The notes: generated by a model not told the origin, from the letters alone. 64,000 nucleotides of DNA from Paenibacillus sp. FSL R5-0517 (GCF_037974355.1 NZ_CP150235.1:5208001-5272000), one strand, 5' to 3'. Counted from the first letter of the stretch, positions 36,237-45,195 are shown. Translations and numbers: made by a program.

Positions 36237-36524
36237 TTTACAATTGCCTATTTAATAATTTACAATTTATCAGGTTTCAATGAATCTAGTCAATACATTT
36301 TGTAAAAAATATTTGTGCATTTGATCATTTCTTCTTTGCCTAAATGTAAATAAAAAACACTAAAATTGCATATAATTAGCACCAATCCGGTGATATCAAC
36401 ATAGATATTTCTTTGTCACCGCTGATATTCATCCAATCACATTACACTTGTAACCAAAATTTTGGAACAATTTTGAAAATTAAATTTGTGTTCCGAATTG
36501 TAAACGGAATTGTGCATTTGTAAA
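36237..36524. promoter_or_regulatory. Divergent control region with TTTACAATT repeats and a cre-like site
   Basis: TTTACAATT occurs at 36237-36245 and 36259-36267, and its reverse complement AATTGTAAA at 36496-36504 (variant ATTTGTAAA at 36516-36524). Two copies lie 57-87 bp upstream of the permease start and two 89-117 bp upstream of the LacI start. A palindrome CCAAAATTTTGG lies near 36456. TGTCACCGCTGATA at 36414-36427 differs from the CcpA consensus TGWNANCGNTNWCA at one position. These are candidate sites for the LacI protein and CcpA. Confidence 0.42.
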
Positions 36525-36612
36525 GTAAAGATTGCTATTTGTGCCGTTCTATTATACATTTGACTTAGAGAAGAATATGGATGACTATTGATGAGTAGAG
36601 GTGAAGCATTAG

Positions 36613-37689
36613 ATGGCAAAGGAAAAAGTCACGATACAAGACATCGCTGATGCTTTGGGGATCTCCAGGAATACGGCTTCCAAAGCATTGAATGATAGCG
36701 GAAACATCCCGGATGAGACTAGAAACCGTGTAATTAAAAAAGCAATTGAACTTAAATATAAACAGTTTGCCTATATGGAAAATGAACATGTTTTAACCAA
36801 GGCCCCGGGCAATATCGCCTTGTTAACTGAAAACCTGCCTAATACATCTCACTTTGGTTCGTTGTTAATCAGCGGTTTGGAGAAAAGAATCAGTGCGGAG
36901 GGATACAATCTCTCGATTCATATCGTGCGTGACGAAGATCAAGACGCGCTTACACTTCCCAACAATTTTGATATCGCCAAAGTAGACGGCATCATTTGCA
37001 TTGAATTATTTGATCTGGAATACACTCAGCTGATTACCGATCTGGGCATCCCCACGATCTTTATCGATTGCGCTTCCAACATATGTTATCCCGAATTCCA
37101 TGCAGATTTGCTCCTTATGGAGAATGAACACAGCATCTATCAGATCACCACCAAATTAATTGAGAGCGGCTACACAAGTATCGGATTTGTTGGAGACTAC
37201 AATCACTGTAAGAGCTTTAATGAACGATGGGTTGGATATCACCGAGCTATGCTTGAATCGGGGTTGCAGGTAGACCTATCTCATTGCATTCTAGATAATG
37301 ACCGCCTATGCTTCTCCAAGCCAGGATGGTTGAACCAGCGGGTGGCAGAGCTGACTTCCTTACCTTCCGCTTACGTATGCGCTAATGATTTTCTTGCCGT
37401 CGATCTGATCCGTGCTTTGAAAGCCAGAGGTGTTTCCGTTCCGCAGGATGTTGCGATATGCGGATTCGATAATGCACCCCAATCCCGAATTATTGAGCCT
37501 GCATTAACGACCGTTCATATTTACAGCAATGAGATGGGGATTAAGGCTGCGGAGATGCTGTTATCCCGGATTAATAGCCCGACACAGCCGTATCAGGTCT
37601 CACATATTGTGACCAACCCCATCATCAGGGAGTCTACGCCAGCAATCATGGCCGATCATTCTCAGATGGTTCTTGGTTCGGCAAAATAA
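36613..37689 (+). CDS. LacI/GalR family transcriptional regulator
   Basis: 358 residues. The N-terminal HTH reads VTIQDIADALGISRNTASKA followed by LNDSGNIPDETRNRV, the hinge-helix region is slightly unusual, and residues 65-340 form the periplasmic-binding-protein-like sensor (IALLTENLPNTSHFG, VDGIICIELF, AICGFDNAPQSRI, LTTVHIY). It is divergent from the fructan operon and is its likely local regulator, probably a repressor relieved by a sugar or sugar phosphate. GAGGTG lies nine bases before the ATG. A strong terminator follows at 37696-37740. Confidence 0.9.
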   Translation: MAKEKVTIQDIADALGISRNTASKALNDSGNIPDETRNRVIKKAIELKYKQFAYMENEHVLTKAPGNIALLTENLPNTSHFGSLLISGLEKRISAEGYNLSIHIVRDEDQDALTLPNNFDIAKVDGIICIELFDLEYTQLITDLGIPTIFIDCASNICYPEFHADLLLMENEHSIYQITTKLIESGYTSIGFVGDYNHCKSFNERWVGYHRAMLESGLQVDLSHCILDNDRLCFSKPGWLNQRVAELTSLPSAYVCANDFLAVDLIRALKARGVSVPQDVAICGFDNAPQSRIIEPALTTVHIYSNEMGIKAAEMLLSRINSPTQPYQVSHIVTNPIIRESTPAIMADHSQMVLGSAK

Positions 37690-37695
37690 AAATAA

Positions 37696-37740
37696 AAAAA
37701 CGTATGTCTCACGAGTAACAACTCGTGAAGCATACGTTTT
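37696..37740. terminator. Terminator after the LacI gene
   Basis: AAAACGTATG...CACGAGT pairs with ACTCGTG...CATACGTTTT in a long two-part stem, followed by T-run on the plus strand and A-run before it. Confidence 0.85.
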
Positions 37741-37816
37741 TTGTGTTTTCGACTTGGCTGGCTGTATGGGGACTTTAACCTATCCAGCGCTGTCCAGAAT
37801 AGAAATCATCTCGCGA

Positions 37817-38635
37817 TTAGATTTCTTTCAAAATGCCTTTTACCAAACCAATAAAGGTTGTTTTCACTTGGGCAGCCACTTCAATGACTTCATCATGACT
37901 TAACGGCTGATCCAGAATGCCACAGGCCATATTGGTCAGACAGGAAATGCCCAGCACCTTCATACCGCCATGAATGGCAACAATAGCTTCAGGTACCGTA
38001 GACATACCCACCGCATCCGCACCCATCGTACGAATCATGCGAATCTCTGCTGGTGTCTCATATGCCGGACCACTCCACCATGCATACACACCTTGCTGCA
38101 GGCCAACGTTTTGCTCTTCTGCAACCTTCAGCGCAATGTTGCGCAGTTCACGATTATATACCTGTGATACGTCCGGGAAGCGCACACCCAGTTCAGCATT
38201 ATTCGGTCCCATCAACGGGTTGTTGCCCACCAGGTTAATATGATCTGTAATCAGCATCAGTTGTCCCGGCTCAAAGCTTGTGTTGATGGCTCCGCAGGCA
38301 TTCGTGATAAGCAACTGCTCGACACCCAGCGCTTTCATAATGCGAACAGGGAAAGTCACTTCGTCCAATGTAAACCCTTCATAGTAATGAAGGCGGCCTT
38401 TCATCGCTACAACCGTCTTGCCCATCAGCTCGCCAATAACCAATTCATTGGCATGACCGATTGCCTCGGATTGCGCAAAGTAAGGAATTTCTGTGTAGGG
38501 AATAACCGTCGCATTTTCAATCTCGTCGGCGAGCGCTCCCAGCCCCGAACCCAGAATCATGCCTATGGCAGGTTTGGAATGGATTCGGTTTAATATGTAA
38601 TCTCTTGCTTCCTGAATATGTGCGGATTGATGCAT
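37817..38635 (-). CDS. Purine-nucleoside phosphorylase, trimeric type
   Basis: 272 residues of the PNP/MTAP (PunA/PupG) family. Motifs in order: GMILGSGLGALADEI (phosphate loop), GHANELVIGEL, KGRLHYYEG (His for phosphate), ITNACGAIN, and GADAVGMSTVPE (purine-site Met). It splits guanosine or inosine into base and ribose-1-phosphate. AGGAGGATACCATT precedes the ATG. No nucleoside transporter or deoB is adjacent. The 128-bp gap to the next gene upstream probably holds its promoter. Confidence 0.93.
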   Translation of the reverse strand: MHQSAHIQEARDYILNRIHSKPAIGMILGSGLGALADEIENATVIPYTEIPYFAQSEAIGHANELVIGELMGKTVVAMKGRLHYYEGFTLDEVTFPVRIMKALGVEQLLITNACGAINTSFEPGQLMLITDHINLVGNNPLMGPNNAELGVRFPDVSQVYNRELRNIALKVAEEQNVGLQQGVYAWWSGPAYETPAEIRMIRTMGADAVGMSTVPEAIVAIHGGMKVLGISCLTNMACGILDQPLSHDEVIEVAAQVKTTFIGLVKGILKEI

Positions 38636-38763
38636 AATGGTATCCTCCTGATGATCTCAATTGAGTTAATGAGGTCTTACTCATCAAGTGTAATGAACAA
38701 TGGTCCTGATGTAAATGGAAGCTGTTGTCCGAATCATTGCAGGGAGAACCTAGCCAATCCCGG

Positions 38764-39090
38764 TCAAGGCTTTTGTCCGGACTGTACCACTTGAAAATAA
38801 GTTGTAAGAAGTTCAGCAAAATCAGGTTCTTTCTCATCGATCCGTTCAATGTACTTCCACAATATCAGCATTTCCGTCTCAATGTGAATGACCTCATATT
38901 CCATTTGTCCGGACTCCCAAACCGTTACCTGACCGATGGCACACCCCGATTCATGTACGAATCCGGTAGAAGGATCGGGAATGATGTGGTCATCATAAAC
39001 GGAATGCTCTCTCTGTTCCGTGGATATGTGAAGAGACTTCAGGCCATCTACCTGTTGTTCAACCCATTGTTTGAATTGTTTCCGTAACAA
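38764..39090 (-). CDS. Probable TriTu-type immunity protein (orphan)
   Basis: 108 residues. The order of features, an N-terminal amphipathic helix (FKQWVEQQVDGLKSL), a beta-rich middle, TVWESGQMEYEVIHIETEML and a C-terminal helix (ELLTTYFQVVQ), resembles the TriTu immunity family associated with polymorphic toxins. The match is from memory of the family pattern and is tentative. No toxin gene is adjacent. TTG start at 39090 with GGGAGG eight bases upstream. Confidence 0.5.
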   Translation of the reverse strand: MLRKQFKQWVEQQVDGLKSLHISTEQREHSVYDDHIIPDPSTGFVHESGCAIGQVTVWESGQMEYEVIHIETEMLILWKYIERIDEKEPDFAELLTTYFQVVQSGQKP

Positions 39091-39147
39091 ATCACGGCCT
39101 CCCTGTTATCAGCCTAACATGCATTTTTCTTTTCATAAAAAAAAAAA

Positions 39148-39168
39148 CGACCCTGTGTCACAGGATCG
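39148..39168 (-). terminator. Terminator after the 56-residue membrane protein gene
   Basis: CGAcCCTGTG and CACAGGaTCG pair around one base; the minus strand continues in a run of eleven or more T. It starts 20 bp past the stop at 39188. Confidence 0.82.
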
Positions 39169-39187
39169 CTTAAGCTCATCGAATATG

Positions 39188-39358
39188 CTACTCCAGTGAA
39201 TATGTGTTCCTGCTTTTCACGTAATCGATCAACATGATCAGTAACATCATGAGTGTGGCAAACATCATTGGCTTGGCCACTGTGCCCTCTTCAAAAATAT
39301 AATAGGCTACCACCAAGTTCCCTGCAAATGTCATCAGGTAGTTACGGATGGAATCCAT
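39188..39358 (-). CDS. Small membrane protein, 56 residues
   Basis: ATG at 39358, TAG at 39190-39188. The product starts MDSIRNYLMTFAGNLVVAYY, has a second hydrophobic helix (PMMFATLMMLLIMLI) and ends DYVKSRNTYSLE. Two membrane helices with a short charged loop (FEEGTVAK) between them. A strong terminator directly after the stop supports it as a real gene. The ribosome binding site (GAGATGAG) is weak. No family recognised. Confidence 0.6.
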   Translation of the reverse strand: MDSIRNYLMTFAGNLVVAYYIFEEGTVAKPMMFATLMMLLIMLIDYVKSRNTYSLE

Positions 39359-39405
39359 ACACTCATCTCATTTCGATCAGAAATTTGAATCATACTCTGA
39401 TTTTT

Positions 39406-40410
39406 TTAACTCTCGTTATCTTTAATTATACGCCAAAATGATTCCTTTGGCTGCAACTGTTGATCAAATACAAAAGGCCAATTCTTACGTCCACGTACCG
39501 GGAAATGATCCAACCAGGTGTAATTGTCCGCTACTCCCCAGAAAGTCACTGAGGTAATGGATGATTTATATTCTCGGAACAGATCGAAGATTTCTTCATA
39601 TCGACGCTCCTGCAACTCGGCCATTTCCGGAGTGGGCGCAGTAAGATCGGTTCGACGATCCTCATGACGAAACACCGACATATCCAGCTCCGTAACATGC
39701 AACTGTACATCCAGTGAAGCATAACGCTCAATCGCCATTCGGATCTCCTCAATTGAAGGACCATGAATATTCCAGTGCCCCTGCATACCGATTCCATGTA
39801 CAGGCGCTCCCTTATCCAGCAAAGACCGAACCAAATTGTATATTTTCTCCCGTTTGACCGGATCGGTCTCATTGTAGTCATTATAGAAAAGAAGGGCATT
39901 GGGATCTGCTTCATGAGCCATGCTGAATGCTTGCTGCAGATAGTCTTCTCCCACGAGTTGCAGCCACTTTGTGTCCCGCATGAAGAGATCGGTCTTATCT
40001 TCAATTGCTTCATTGACGACATCCCATGCATATATTTGCCCCTTATACCGTCCTACCACTGTATCAATATGTTGCTTCAAGCGAGATAATAATAGTTCTC
40101 TGGACACGGGAGCACCTGAGCTATCCTCGAAAACCCATTTCGATGTCTGATTGTGCCAGACAAGGGTATGTCCGCGAACCCCCATTCCTTGAGCAACAGC
40201 AAAATCAACAATTGCATCTGCCGCATCGAACACATAACGATTTTCTTCCGGGTGAATTTCTCCGAATTTCATCTGATTCTCTGCCGTGATGCTATTGAAG
40301 TGTTTCGCGATAAATTCCCCTTCGGACTGCAACATGCCTGTATGTACAGCAGCACCTATTTTGAACTTGTTGGCATAAGCAGCATGTAATGATGGAATTT
40401 CCGTCGACAT
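39406..40410 (-). CDS. Endo-1,4-beta-xylanase, GH10, intracellular
   Basis: 334 residues without signal peptide or binding module, the size of intracellular GH10 enzymes. Motifs: ITAENQMKFGEIHPE, GHTLVWHNQTS, YAWDVVNEAIED (acid/base Glu), HGIGMQGHWNI and HVTELDMS (nucleophile Glu), then FWGVADNYTWL. It should cut imported xylo-oligosaccharides or aldouronic acids. GGGGGAATTGTAA precedes the ATG. A cre site at 40453-40466 lies just downstream of a TATAAT (40476-40481), so glucose repression through CcpA is likely. The GH43 beta-xylosidase at 45231 is a plausible partner. Confidence 0.93.
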   Translation of the reverse strand: MSTEIPSLHAAYANKFKIGAAVHTGMLQSEGEFIAKHFNSITAENQMKFGEIHPEENRYVFDAADAIVDFAVAQGMGVRGHTLVWHNQTSKWVFEDSSGAPVSRELLLSRLKQHIDTVVGRYKGQIYAWDVVNEAIEDKTDLFMRDTKWLQLVGEDYLQQAFSMAHEADPNALLFYNDYNETDPVKREKIYNLVRSLLDKGAPVHGIGMQGHWNIHGPSIEEIRMAIERYASLDVQLHVTELDMSVFRHEDRRTDLTAPTPEMAELQERRYEEIFDLFREYKSSITSVTFWGVADNYTWLDHFPVRGRKNWPFVFDQQLQPKESFWRIIKDNES

Positions 40411-40452
40411 TTACAATTCCCCCTACCCATTTTTATCCATCATATCTTTTGT

Positions 40453-40466
40453 TGAATGCGCTTACA
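40453..40466 (-). promoter_or_regulatory. CcpA cre site upstream of the xylanase gene
   Basis: TGTAAGCGCATTCA differs from TGWNANCGNTNWCA at one position. It lies 43-56 bp upstream of the start codon and just downstream of a TATAAT (40481-40476, minus strand), a typical position for a blocking site. Apart from this control region, 40411-40650 contains only an imperfect hairpin near 40539-40597. Confidence 0.55.
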
Positions 40467-40650
40467 ATGAACAAATTATACTTCTTCCCCCTCATATTTA
40501 ACTATTTATGAATCTTGCGCCCTGTTCGCAAAACAAAAACACCTCCACATTCGTTCCGCTGCTCATAGCAACAAAACTATTTCGTGGAAGGTGCCATGTG
40601 ATCGTGATGTTCCGTTTAATTCAACTCCAGTACGAAGAGGGGATGCAATG

Positions 40651-40998
40651 TTACAGCTTGTCCACCTGTAATAAGGTGACATGTTTCACTGTACATGCCG
40701 GGTTAATTTGCTCCTCGGACAGAATGTTCAGCTTGATGAGACTTTTCAGCTTATGGCTGTCTACCTTGGATAACAATCGCCAGATGTCCGGGTCCGGAAG
40801 AGAAGCATACAGCTTCTGATCATCATATTCTTTGCGGTTCTGAAGCACTGTTTTCACGGTGTAACCACCAACCTGCGTCTCATAGACTCCTTGTTCTGCA
40901 CAATACGCAACAATCTCGTCTCGTAGCACAGACAACTGTTGCTCAATATCTTTTTGCTGCTGCTTCAATTCAAAATAGGATTGAACTTTCTGCTCCAT
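40651..40998 (-). CDS. Coiled-coil protein of unknown function
   Basis: 115 residues. The N-terminal third is a predicted coiled coil (KVQSYFELKQQQKDIEQQLS), followed by a beta hairpin (GGYTVKTVLQNRKEYDDQKL) and an alpha-helical end (KVDSHKLKSLIKLNILSEE). The pattern resembles small phage-type proteins with a coiled coil and a terminal 'VDTKALKE'-like segment, but no firm family match. ATG at 40998 has GAGGAG ten bases upstream. Confidence 0.65.
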   Translation of the reverse strand: MEQKVQSYFELKQQQKDIEQQLSVLRDEIVAYCAEQGVYETQVGGYTVKTVLQNRKEYDDQKLYASLPDPDIWRLLSKVDSHKLKSLIKLNILSEEQINPACTVKHVTLLQVDKL

Positions 40999-41133
40999 AT
41001 CGATCACGCTCCTCTATTAACATAGGTATGCGAGGATCGCTAATTTAGGACAGGCTGTTTATTTTATTCACACACATGTGGTCTTACTCTCATTCAATCG
41101 TATCCTGTCGTCGTTGATATTCCGTGACTAGGA

Positions 41134-42009
41134 TTACAACAAGTGTTCATTCAAATATGGATTATGTACAGCTATGCTGCGAACCCTTTGCATGACATCC
41201 GGCCCCATGGGTACATCCCCAACACGTTTTAACAGAATCCAGCGCAGGCATGCCATGGCTTCAAAGACCTGCCCCTCTTCCTGCGTATACGTGTTGTAGC
41301 TTGCAGAACATGCAAATGCAGCCCGATACATCTCGCCGTAACTTCCCCCATTATAGATGGTGATAAGAAAAACAGACCATGCCATATCGTACCTTGGATC
41401 ACCATACTGCCCATTGGTCCAATCGATGATGGTGTAATGACCGTCCATTTCAAGAATGTTTCCCAGATTATAATCACCATGAATCAGACATTCCTGTCTG
41501 ATCTGGACATGCTGAATCAGGTTTGCTAGAAGATTTTGTATATCTCCATGCGACTCAATCTGAGGAAAAAAGTATTCAACAAAATCATACTTGGATATGT
41601 ATTCTTCATCTTCTCCAGCACCCACTCTATTCACCGGATAACGATGAACCTCCATTAATCGCTCAGCCAACCGTGTCAGTTTGGTCTGGGTTAATTGGGT
41701 AATAGGCTCTCCATCATAGCTTGTTAACAGCACCTGATTCTGTTGGTCGTCTACACCCCAACCGCAGGGTTTGGAAACACCAACTCCACTATGATAAAGC
41801 TTGGATAATAATTGATATTGTTTGGCGATATCCGGCTTGGAATCCTTGTCCCAGACCTTCAATACGTACCGCTGACCACCCATTTCAATTCTCATTACAC
41901 TCGCTTCCAGTCCAGGTGACAAGGGAATGATCTGAACTTCCTGTTCAATCACCTGCTGGACACGATCATGCAGTTGTATCCAATCTATCTGGCTGAGTCC
42001 GGTAATCAT
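41134..42009 (-). CDS. Aminoglycoside phosphotransferase (APH)-family kinase
   Basis: 291 residues of the APH/choline kinase fold. The N-lobe has YVLKVWDKDS (nucleotide-binding Lys). The catalytic loop is LIHGDYNLGNIL (HGDxxxxN) and the magnesium Asp follows in YTIIDWTNGQYGDPRYDMA. Such proteins phosphorylate small hydroxylated molecules; resistance to an antibiotic cannot be claimed from sequence. Start at 42009 with GGAGGG upstream. It is followed upstream by a DinB gene 49 bp away on the same strand; a shared transcript is possible. Confidence 0.82.
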   Translation of the reverse strand: MITGLSQIDWIQLHDRVQQVIEQEVQIIPLSPGLEASVMRIEMGGQRYVLKVWDKDSKPDIAKQYQLLSKLYHSGVGVSKPCGWGVDDQQNQVLLTSYDGEPITQLTQTKLTRLAERLMEVHRYPVNRVGAGEDEEYISKYDFVEYFFPQIESHGDIQNLLANLIQHVQIRQECLIHGDYNLGNILEMDGHYTIIDWTNGQYGDPRYDMAWSVFLITIYNGGSYGEMYRAAFACSASYNTYTQEEGQVFEAMACLRWILLKRVGDVPMGPDVMQRVRSIAVHNPYLNEHLL

Positions 42010-42058
42010 CGTTACCCTCCATCCTTCCATGTCCTGCCATGTCCTTCCGATCTCTCAT

Positions 42059-42538
42059 TTAGTCAGGTAGAATAAGTCCTTTGCCAATGACATTGGCGGA
42101 TACCGGCTGCTTGCCCAATTCTCGGGCCCATACCGATAGCTGTCCCATATGGTGGATCTCATGGGCGATCACATGTCGCATGACTTCTCCCCATGAATCT
42201 GTAGCGACATTGCCACCTGAGCGATGATCAATATAAGCTCTTTTTTCCATACTCGGCTCCCATGCTGTAACAAATGCCTCCACATCCGGACGTAATCTGC
42301 GATCCAATTGTCTTACCGCCTCAAGGTTCTGGTAATTTGCAAAATTTTCGGCATCATCCGGTTTACCCTGAAGCAACTGAAGCCAGCTCCACTCTACATC
42401 AATGATATGAAACAACGTTTGTAATATGTTACCTACTCCGCCCGTACGAAGCCGAAGCAGTTCTTCAAGCGGTACATCTTCACACCAGGCATACCATTGC
42501 TCACGCACGATCCAGTTGTAACGAAAGAAAGTTTCCAT
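42059..42538 (-). CDS. DinB family protein
   Basis: 159 residues, four-helix bundle. Metal ligands expected in DinB/YfiT proteins are seen in ILQTLFHIIDVEWSW, and in RHVIAHEIHHMGQL near the C-terminus (His triad). Proteins of this superfamily act as thiol transferases or metal-dependent hydrolases; DinB itself is DNA-damage induced in B. subtilis. AAAGGGGAATATACC precedes the ATG at 42538. GNAT, membrane protein, APH and this gene run in one direction with short gaps. Confidence 0.85.
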   Translation of the reverse strand: METFFRYNWIVREQWYAWCEDVPLEELLRLRTGGVGNILQTLFHIIDVEWSWLQLLQGKPDDAENFANYQNLEAVRQLDRRLRPDVEAFVTAWEPSMEKRAYIDHRSGGNVATDSWGEVMRHVIAHEIHHMGQLSVWARELGKQPVSANVIGKGLILPD

Positions 42539-42567
42539 TGGTATATTCCCCTTTATCAACATATTTT

Positions 42568-43104
42568 TCAGAGAGATTTGATCAATTCTGTATCGGCAAA
42601 GGTATCATTAGAATGTTCAAAATCTCCATAAATTCCGCTGATCTGATTAAATCCGGATTTGATCCAGAAGCGTAATGCAGGCCAATTTTTGAGCGCCACG
42701 TTAATTCGAATTTCCTTGTAACTTAGCTCGGAACAATGGAGAGTCAGTGCCTGAATTAATTCTTGTCCATATCCCTGCTTCTGGATTTCACTCTGAATAT
42801 ACAGAAACTCAAGATATAGCGAATCGTCAGAAGGATAACCGTGGTACACACTTAACAAACCAATGTTGCGATCATCCTCAGCTGTACGAATGGATTGAAT
42901 TCGATAATTCTCCATTCTCCCTTCTGGAGGAAGGTGGCCTTCTTGAACACATTTTTTCACATAATCCAGATCATGCTCTCGTCCATCCCATTGATGCATG
43001 TATCGACTGGTATCATAAATCGACTGGAGTTCAGGAATGTCGGACTCTTTCACATCTGAAATTAAGAGCCTGTCTGAGTTCCATTCTACTGGAAGTTGTT
43101 TCAT
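42568..43104 (-). CDS. GNAT family N-acetyltransferase
   Basis: 178 residues. Motif A is seen as LYLEFLYIQSEIQKQGYGQE, followed by ELSYKEIRINVALKNWPALR and FWIKSGFNQI. ATG at 43104 with GGAG eight bases upstream; earlier starts overlap the gene before it. Similar in length to RimI-like enzymes but substrate unknown. Its start is 16 bp past the stop of the small membrane protein gene, so they are probably co-transcribed. Confidence 0.85.
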   Translation of the reverse strand: MKQLPVEWNSDRLLISDVKESDIPELQSIYDTSRYMHQWDGREHDLDYVKKCVQEGHLPPEGRMENYRIQSIRTAEDDRNIGLLSVYHGYPSDDSLYLEFLYIQSEIQKQGYGQELIQALTLHCSELSYKEIRINVALKNWPALRFWIKSGFNQISGIYGDFEHSNDTFADTELIKSL

Positions 43105-43120
43105 CGTCATCACTCCATCT

Positions 43121-43402
43121 TTACGTTCTAGCAAATTTCTTTTTTATATACAAGATTACATGAATACCTGCATAAATAAACAGGACATTGAACAAATATA
43201 GAAGTACATTTAAATGAATGCCAGATATAAACCAGATTGTTCCGTCCGAGTTGGCATAATGATAATCCGTAAAGAATCGGATCGGGAAACCATACTCTGT
43301 TCGGAGCGGTCCATCATCTGTATATAAAGTTCCAGGAATACATATGATGGCTAATACAGCAAGCCAGGCTGATAGATTCATTATTCTTTTGTTAATCGCC
43401 AA
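43121..43402 (-). CDS. Small membrane protein of unknown function
   Basis: 93 residues with two hydrophobic helices (about 9-26 LSAWLAVLAIICIPGTLY, and about 60-87 IHLNVLLYLFNVLFIYAGIH) separated by a polar extracellular-looking loop containing TEYGFPIRFFTDYHY, and a basic C-terminus (YIKKKFART). TTG start at 43402 with AGGAGGAG upstream. No family recognised. Confidence 0.72.
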   Translation of the reverse strand: MAINKRIMNLSAWLAVLAIICIPGTLYTDDGPLRTEYGFPIRFFTDYHYANSDGTIWFISGIHLNVLLYLFNVLFIYAGIHVILYIKKKFART

Positions 43403-43431
43403 TACCTCTCCTCCTGACGAATCAGTTTAAT

Positions 43432-43854
43432 TCAACTCTTTCTGCTTCGCGTCTGTAACCAAACTTCCAACCCCATATCAATCATTACAAATAAAATAGC
43501 AGCAAAAGCACCCAATAAGGTCAGAACTAACGTCTCTTTGAAATTCAGTATTTCTTCTCCTGCTCCCATGAGCACATAATAGATATACATCCCTAGAACT
43601 CCAGCACATGCATAACCCAATATCCTCGTACTTAGATACAACATATGATTAACGAATTGTATTCGGCAGAGCAGATCATCCAGCAATATCGATAAAGGCA
43701 GCCCAATCAATACGATCAGTGGAGTTGCGTATACCAGATACATAATAATGTAAAAATCAAAACTGTAGGATTCATTCATTGATATGAGGCTTGCAGCCAA
43801 AGTAAAACAAATGATGGTTAGAACGGTTGTTAACAGCTTTCTTCCCATGTTCAT
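43432..43854 (-). CDS. Four-helix membrane protein of unknown function
   Basis: 140 residues with four hydrophobic helices (about 7-25, 33-56, 78-97 and 108-128) and a basic end (QTRSRKS). GGAG lies seven bases before the ATG at 43854. Precedes the other small membrane protein by 29 bp on the same strand, so the two and the following GNAT gene may form one unit. No family recognised. Confidence 0.72.
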   Translation of the reverse strand: MNMGRKLLTTVLTIICFTLAASLISMNESYSFDFYIIMYLVYATPLIVLIGLPLSILLDDLLCRIQFVNHMLYLSTRILGYACAGVLGMYIYYVLMGAGEEILNFKETLVLTLLGAFAAILFVMIDMGLEVWLQTRSRKS

Positions 43855-43908
43855 CTCATCACTCCAATAGGGTTATCTCGATTCATTGGATGTGCTCATT
43901 GGATATCA

Positions 43909-44454
43909 TTATGCATCAGATCTTGCCGGTTGCCATCCAATTTCTTGAGACCAAATATGCGCTCTCTGTAATATGCTCCACACCGTTGGTGCTTTTCCTT
44001 CAACATACTTGGGACGCTGATCTTTATACAATGACATGAGTCTGTGCTTTTCTTCCGCATATTCCAGACAATCTTCTGGATGCTCCCGTAAATAGTCTCT
44101 GAACAGCAAGGTCATTTGCTCGGAGAAACTGCCTGCCTGTCTAACGTGTACATGTATCCTTCTGCTTCCAGGTTCTTCACGAAAGTAACGTTTAGTCTGA
44201 TCCGGATTTTCTGCTCTGAATACAAATCCGACGCTTTCGATCTCACGCTTGTAGTCCAACAGATTTTCAACATTGGAAACAGATATCTGTATATCGATAA
44301 TGGGTTTAGCGTCCATTCCGGCAATTGAAGTGGACCCCACATGATCAATCCGTACAGCCTTTTCGCCTAACGCTGCTCTTAATTTCGAACCCGTTTCCAG
44401 AAATAAATCACGCCATGCCGGATCATACTTTGCAATTCTCCATTGATCCTCCAT
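43909..44454 (-). CDS. GrpB family protein (nucleotidyltransferase-like)
   Basis: 181 residues. The GrpB/UPF0157 pattern is clear: RIDHVGSTSIAGMDAKPIID with DIQIS as the nucleotidyltransferase-like active site, then SRRIHVHVR and a late LLFRDYLREHPEDCLEYAEE. In GrpB proteins this fold is related to nucleotidyltransferases; biochemical role is generally unknown. AGGAGGAG precedes the ATG. Single gene with upstream gap of about 100 bp. Confidence 0.9.
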   Translation of the reverse strand: MEDQWRIAKYDPAWRDLFLETGSKLRAALGEKAVRIDHVGSTSIAGMDAKPIIDIQISVSNVENLLDYKREIESVGFVFRAENPDQTKRYFREEPGSRRIHVHVRQAGSFSEQMTLLFRDYLREHPEDCLEYAEEKHRLMSLYKDQRPKYVEGKAPTVWSILQRAHIWSQEIGWQPARSDA

Positions 44455-44553
44455 ACAACTCCTCCTTCGTTATCCAATCAAGCTATATAATTAAATAACA
44501 CGTTCTTTCAACTTTTTGTTACAGTTAGATTATTTAGTGATGCCATAAAGAGA

Positions 44554-45126
44554 TCATGCAAAATCATCATTGTTTATCCCCAGTTCGATTTGTTTCCTGG
44601 ATTCAATCATGTATTCGTACACATCATCAATTTCTGCTATACCTGTAATATTCTTTTTTAGCAGTTTAATAATTAGATTATTATCACACTCTCTCATCCT
44701 TATATCTTTCAAATAGTTATCATTATAGTCGTTTATAAAATCTGATTTATGCTTATAAAATTGAAATCTTTCCAAAATATATATTTCCTTAAGATTAATA
44801 AATAATGCTACAAAATCCTTAAAGTTTCTGGCCACTAAAGTTACTTGATTACCAAACGCCGTAGGTTGGATAAAGATAACTGGAGCTTCTTCCAAATCAC
44901 TAATGGATCTATTAAACGTAAAAAAAGCAAAATGGTCACCATCTGCCCCTGTTCTTCCAAATATGATGGCATCATCTGGCGTACAATAGTATCTATCATC
45001 GTCATTGTTAAAACTAATATAAAAACCCATATAATCTTGAAGGGTTCCATCATGTTTTTTACGTAATTCTTTATCTATTCGAACGATGCCTTCTAAGGAT
45101 TCTGGCATTTTATAATGTACTTCCAT
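44554..45126 (-). CDS. Hypothetical protein, possibly SMI1/KNR4-like, AT-rich gene
   Basis: 190 residues. The middle part (FYISFNNDDDRYYCTPDDAI, IIFGRTGADGDHFAFFTF, PVIFIQPTAFGNQVTLVARN, then FKDFVALFINL) looks like the beta-rich core of the SMI1/KNR4/SUKH family, many of which are immunity proteins, but the match is partial. The C-terminus is helical and charged. The gene is visibly more AT-rich than its neighbours, which suggests recent acquisition. GAGG lies nine bases before the ATG at 45126. No toxin gene is adjacent. Confidence 0.6.
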   Translation of the reverse strand: MEVHYKMPESLEGIVRIDKELRKKHDGTLQDYMGFYISFNNDDDRYYCTPDDAIIFGRTGADGDHFAFFTFNRSISDLEEAPVIFIQPTAFGNQVTLVARNFKDFVALFINLKEIYILERFQFYKHKSDFINDYNDNYLKDIRMRECDNNLIIKLLKKNITGIAEIDDVYEYMIESRKQIELGINNDDFA

Positions 45127-45195
45127 GTTTACATACCTCTCTTCTATTGGCATTTATTAATAGATCTATTTCTATATTTTGACACAAATTAAAAA

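Noticed and set aside
41134..42009. Aminoglycoside resistance gene
   Set aside because: The APH fold is shared by many small-molecule kinases; nothing in the sequence shows an antibiotic substrate.
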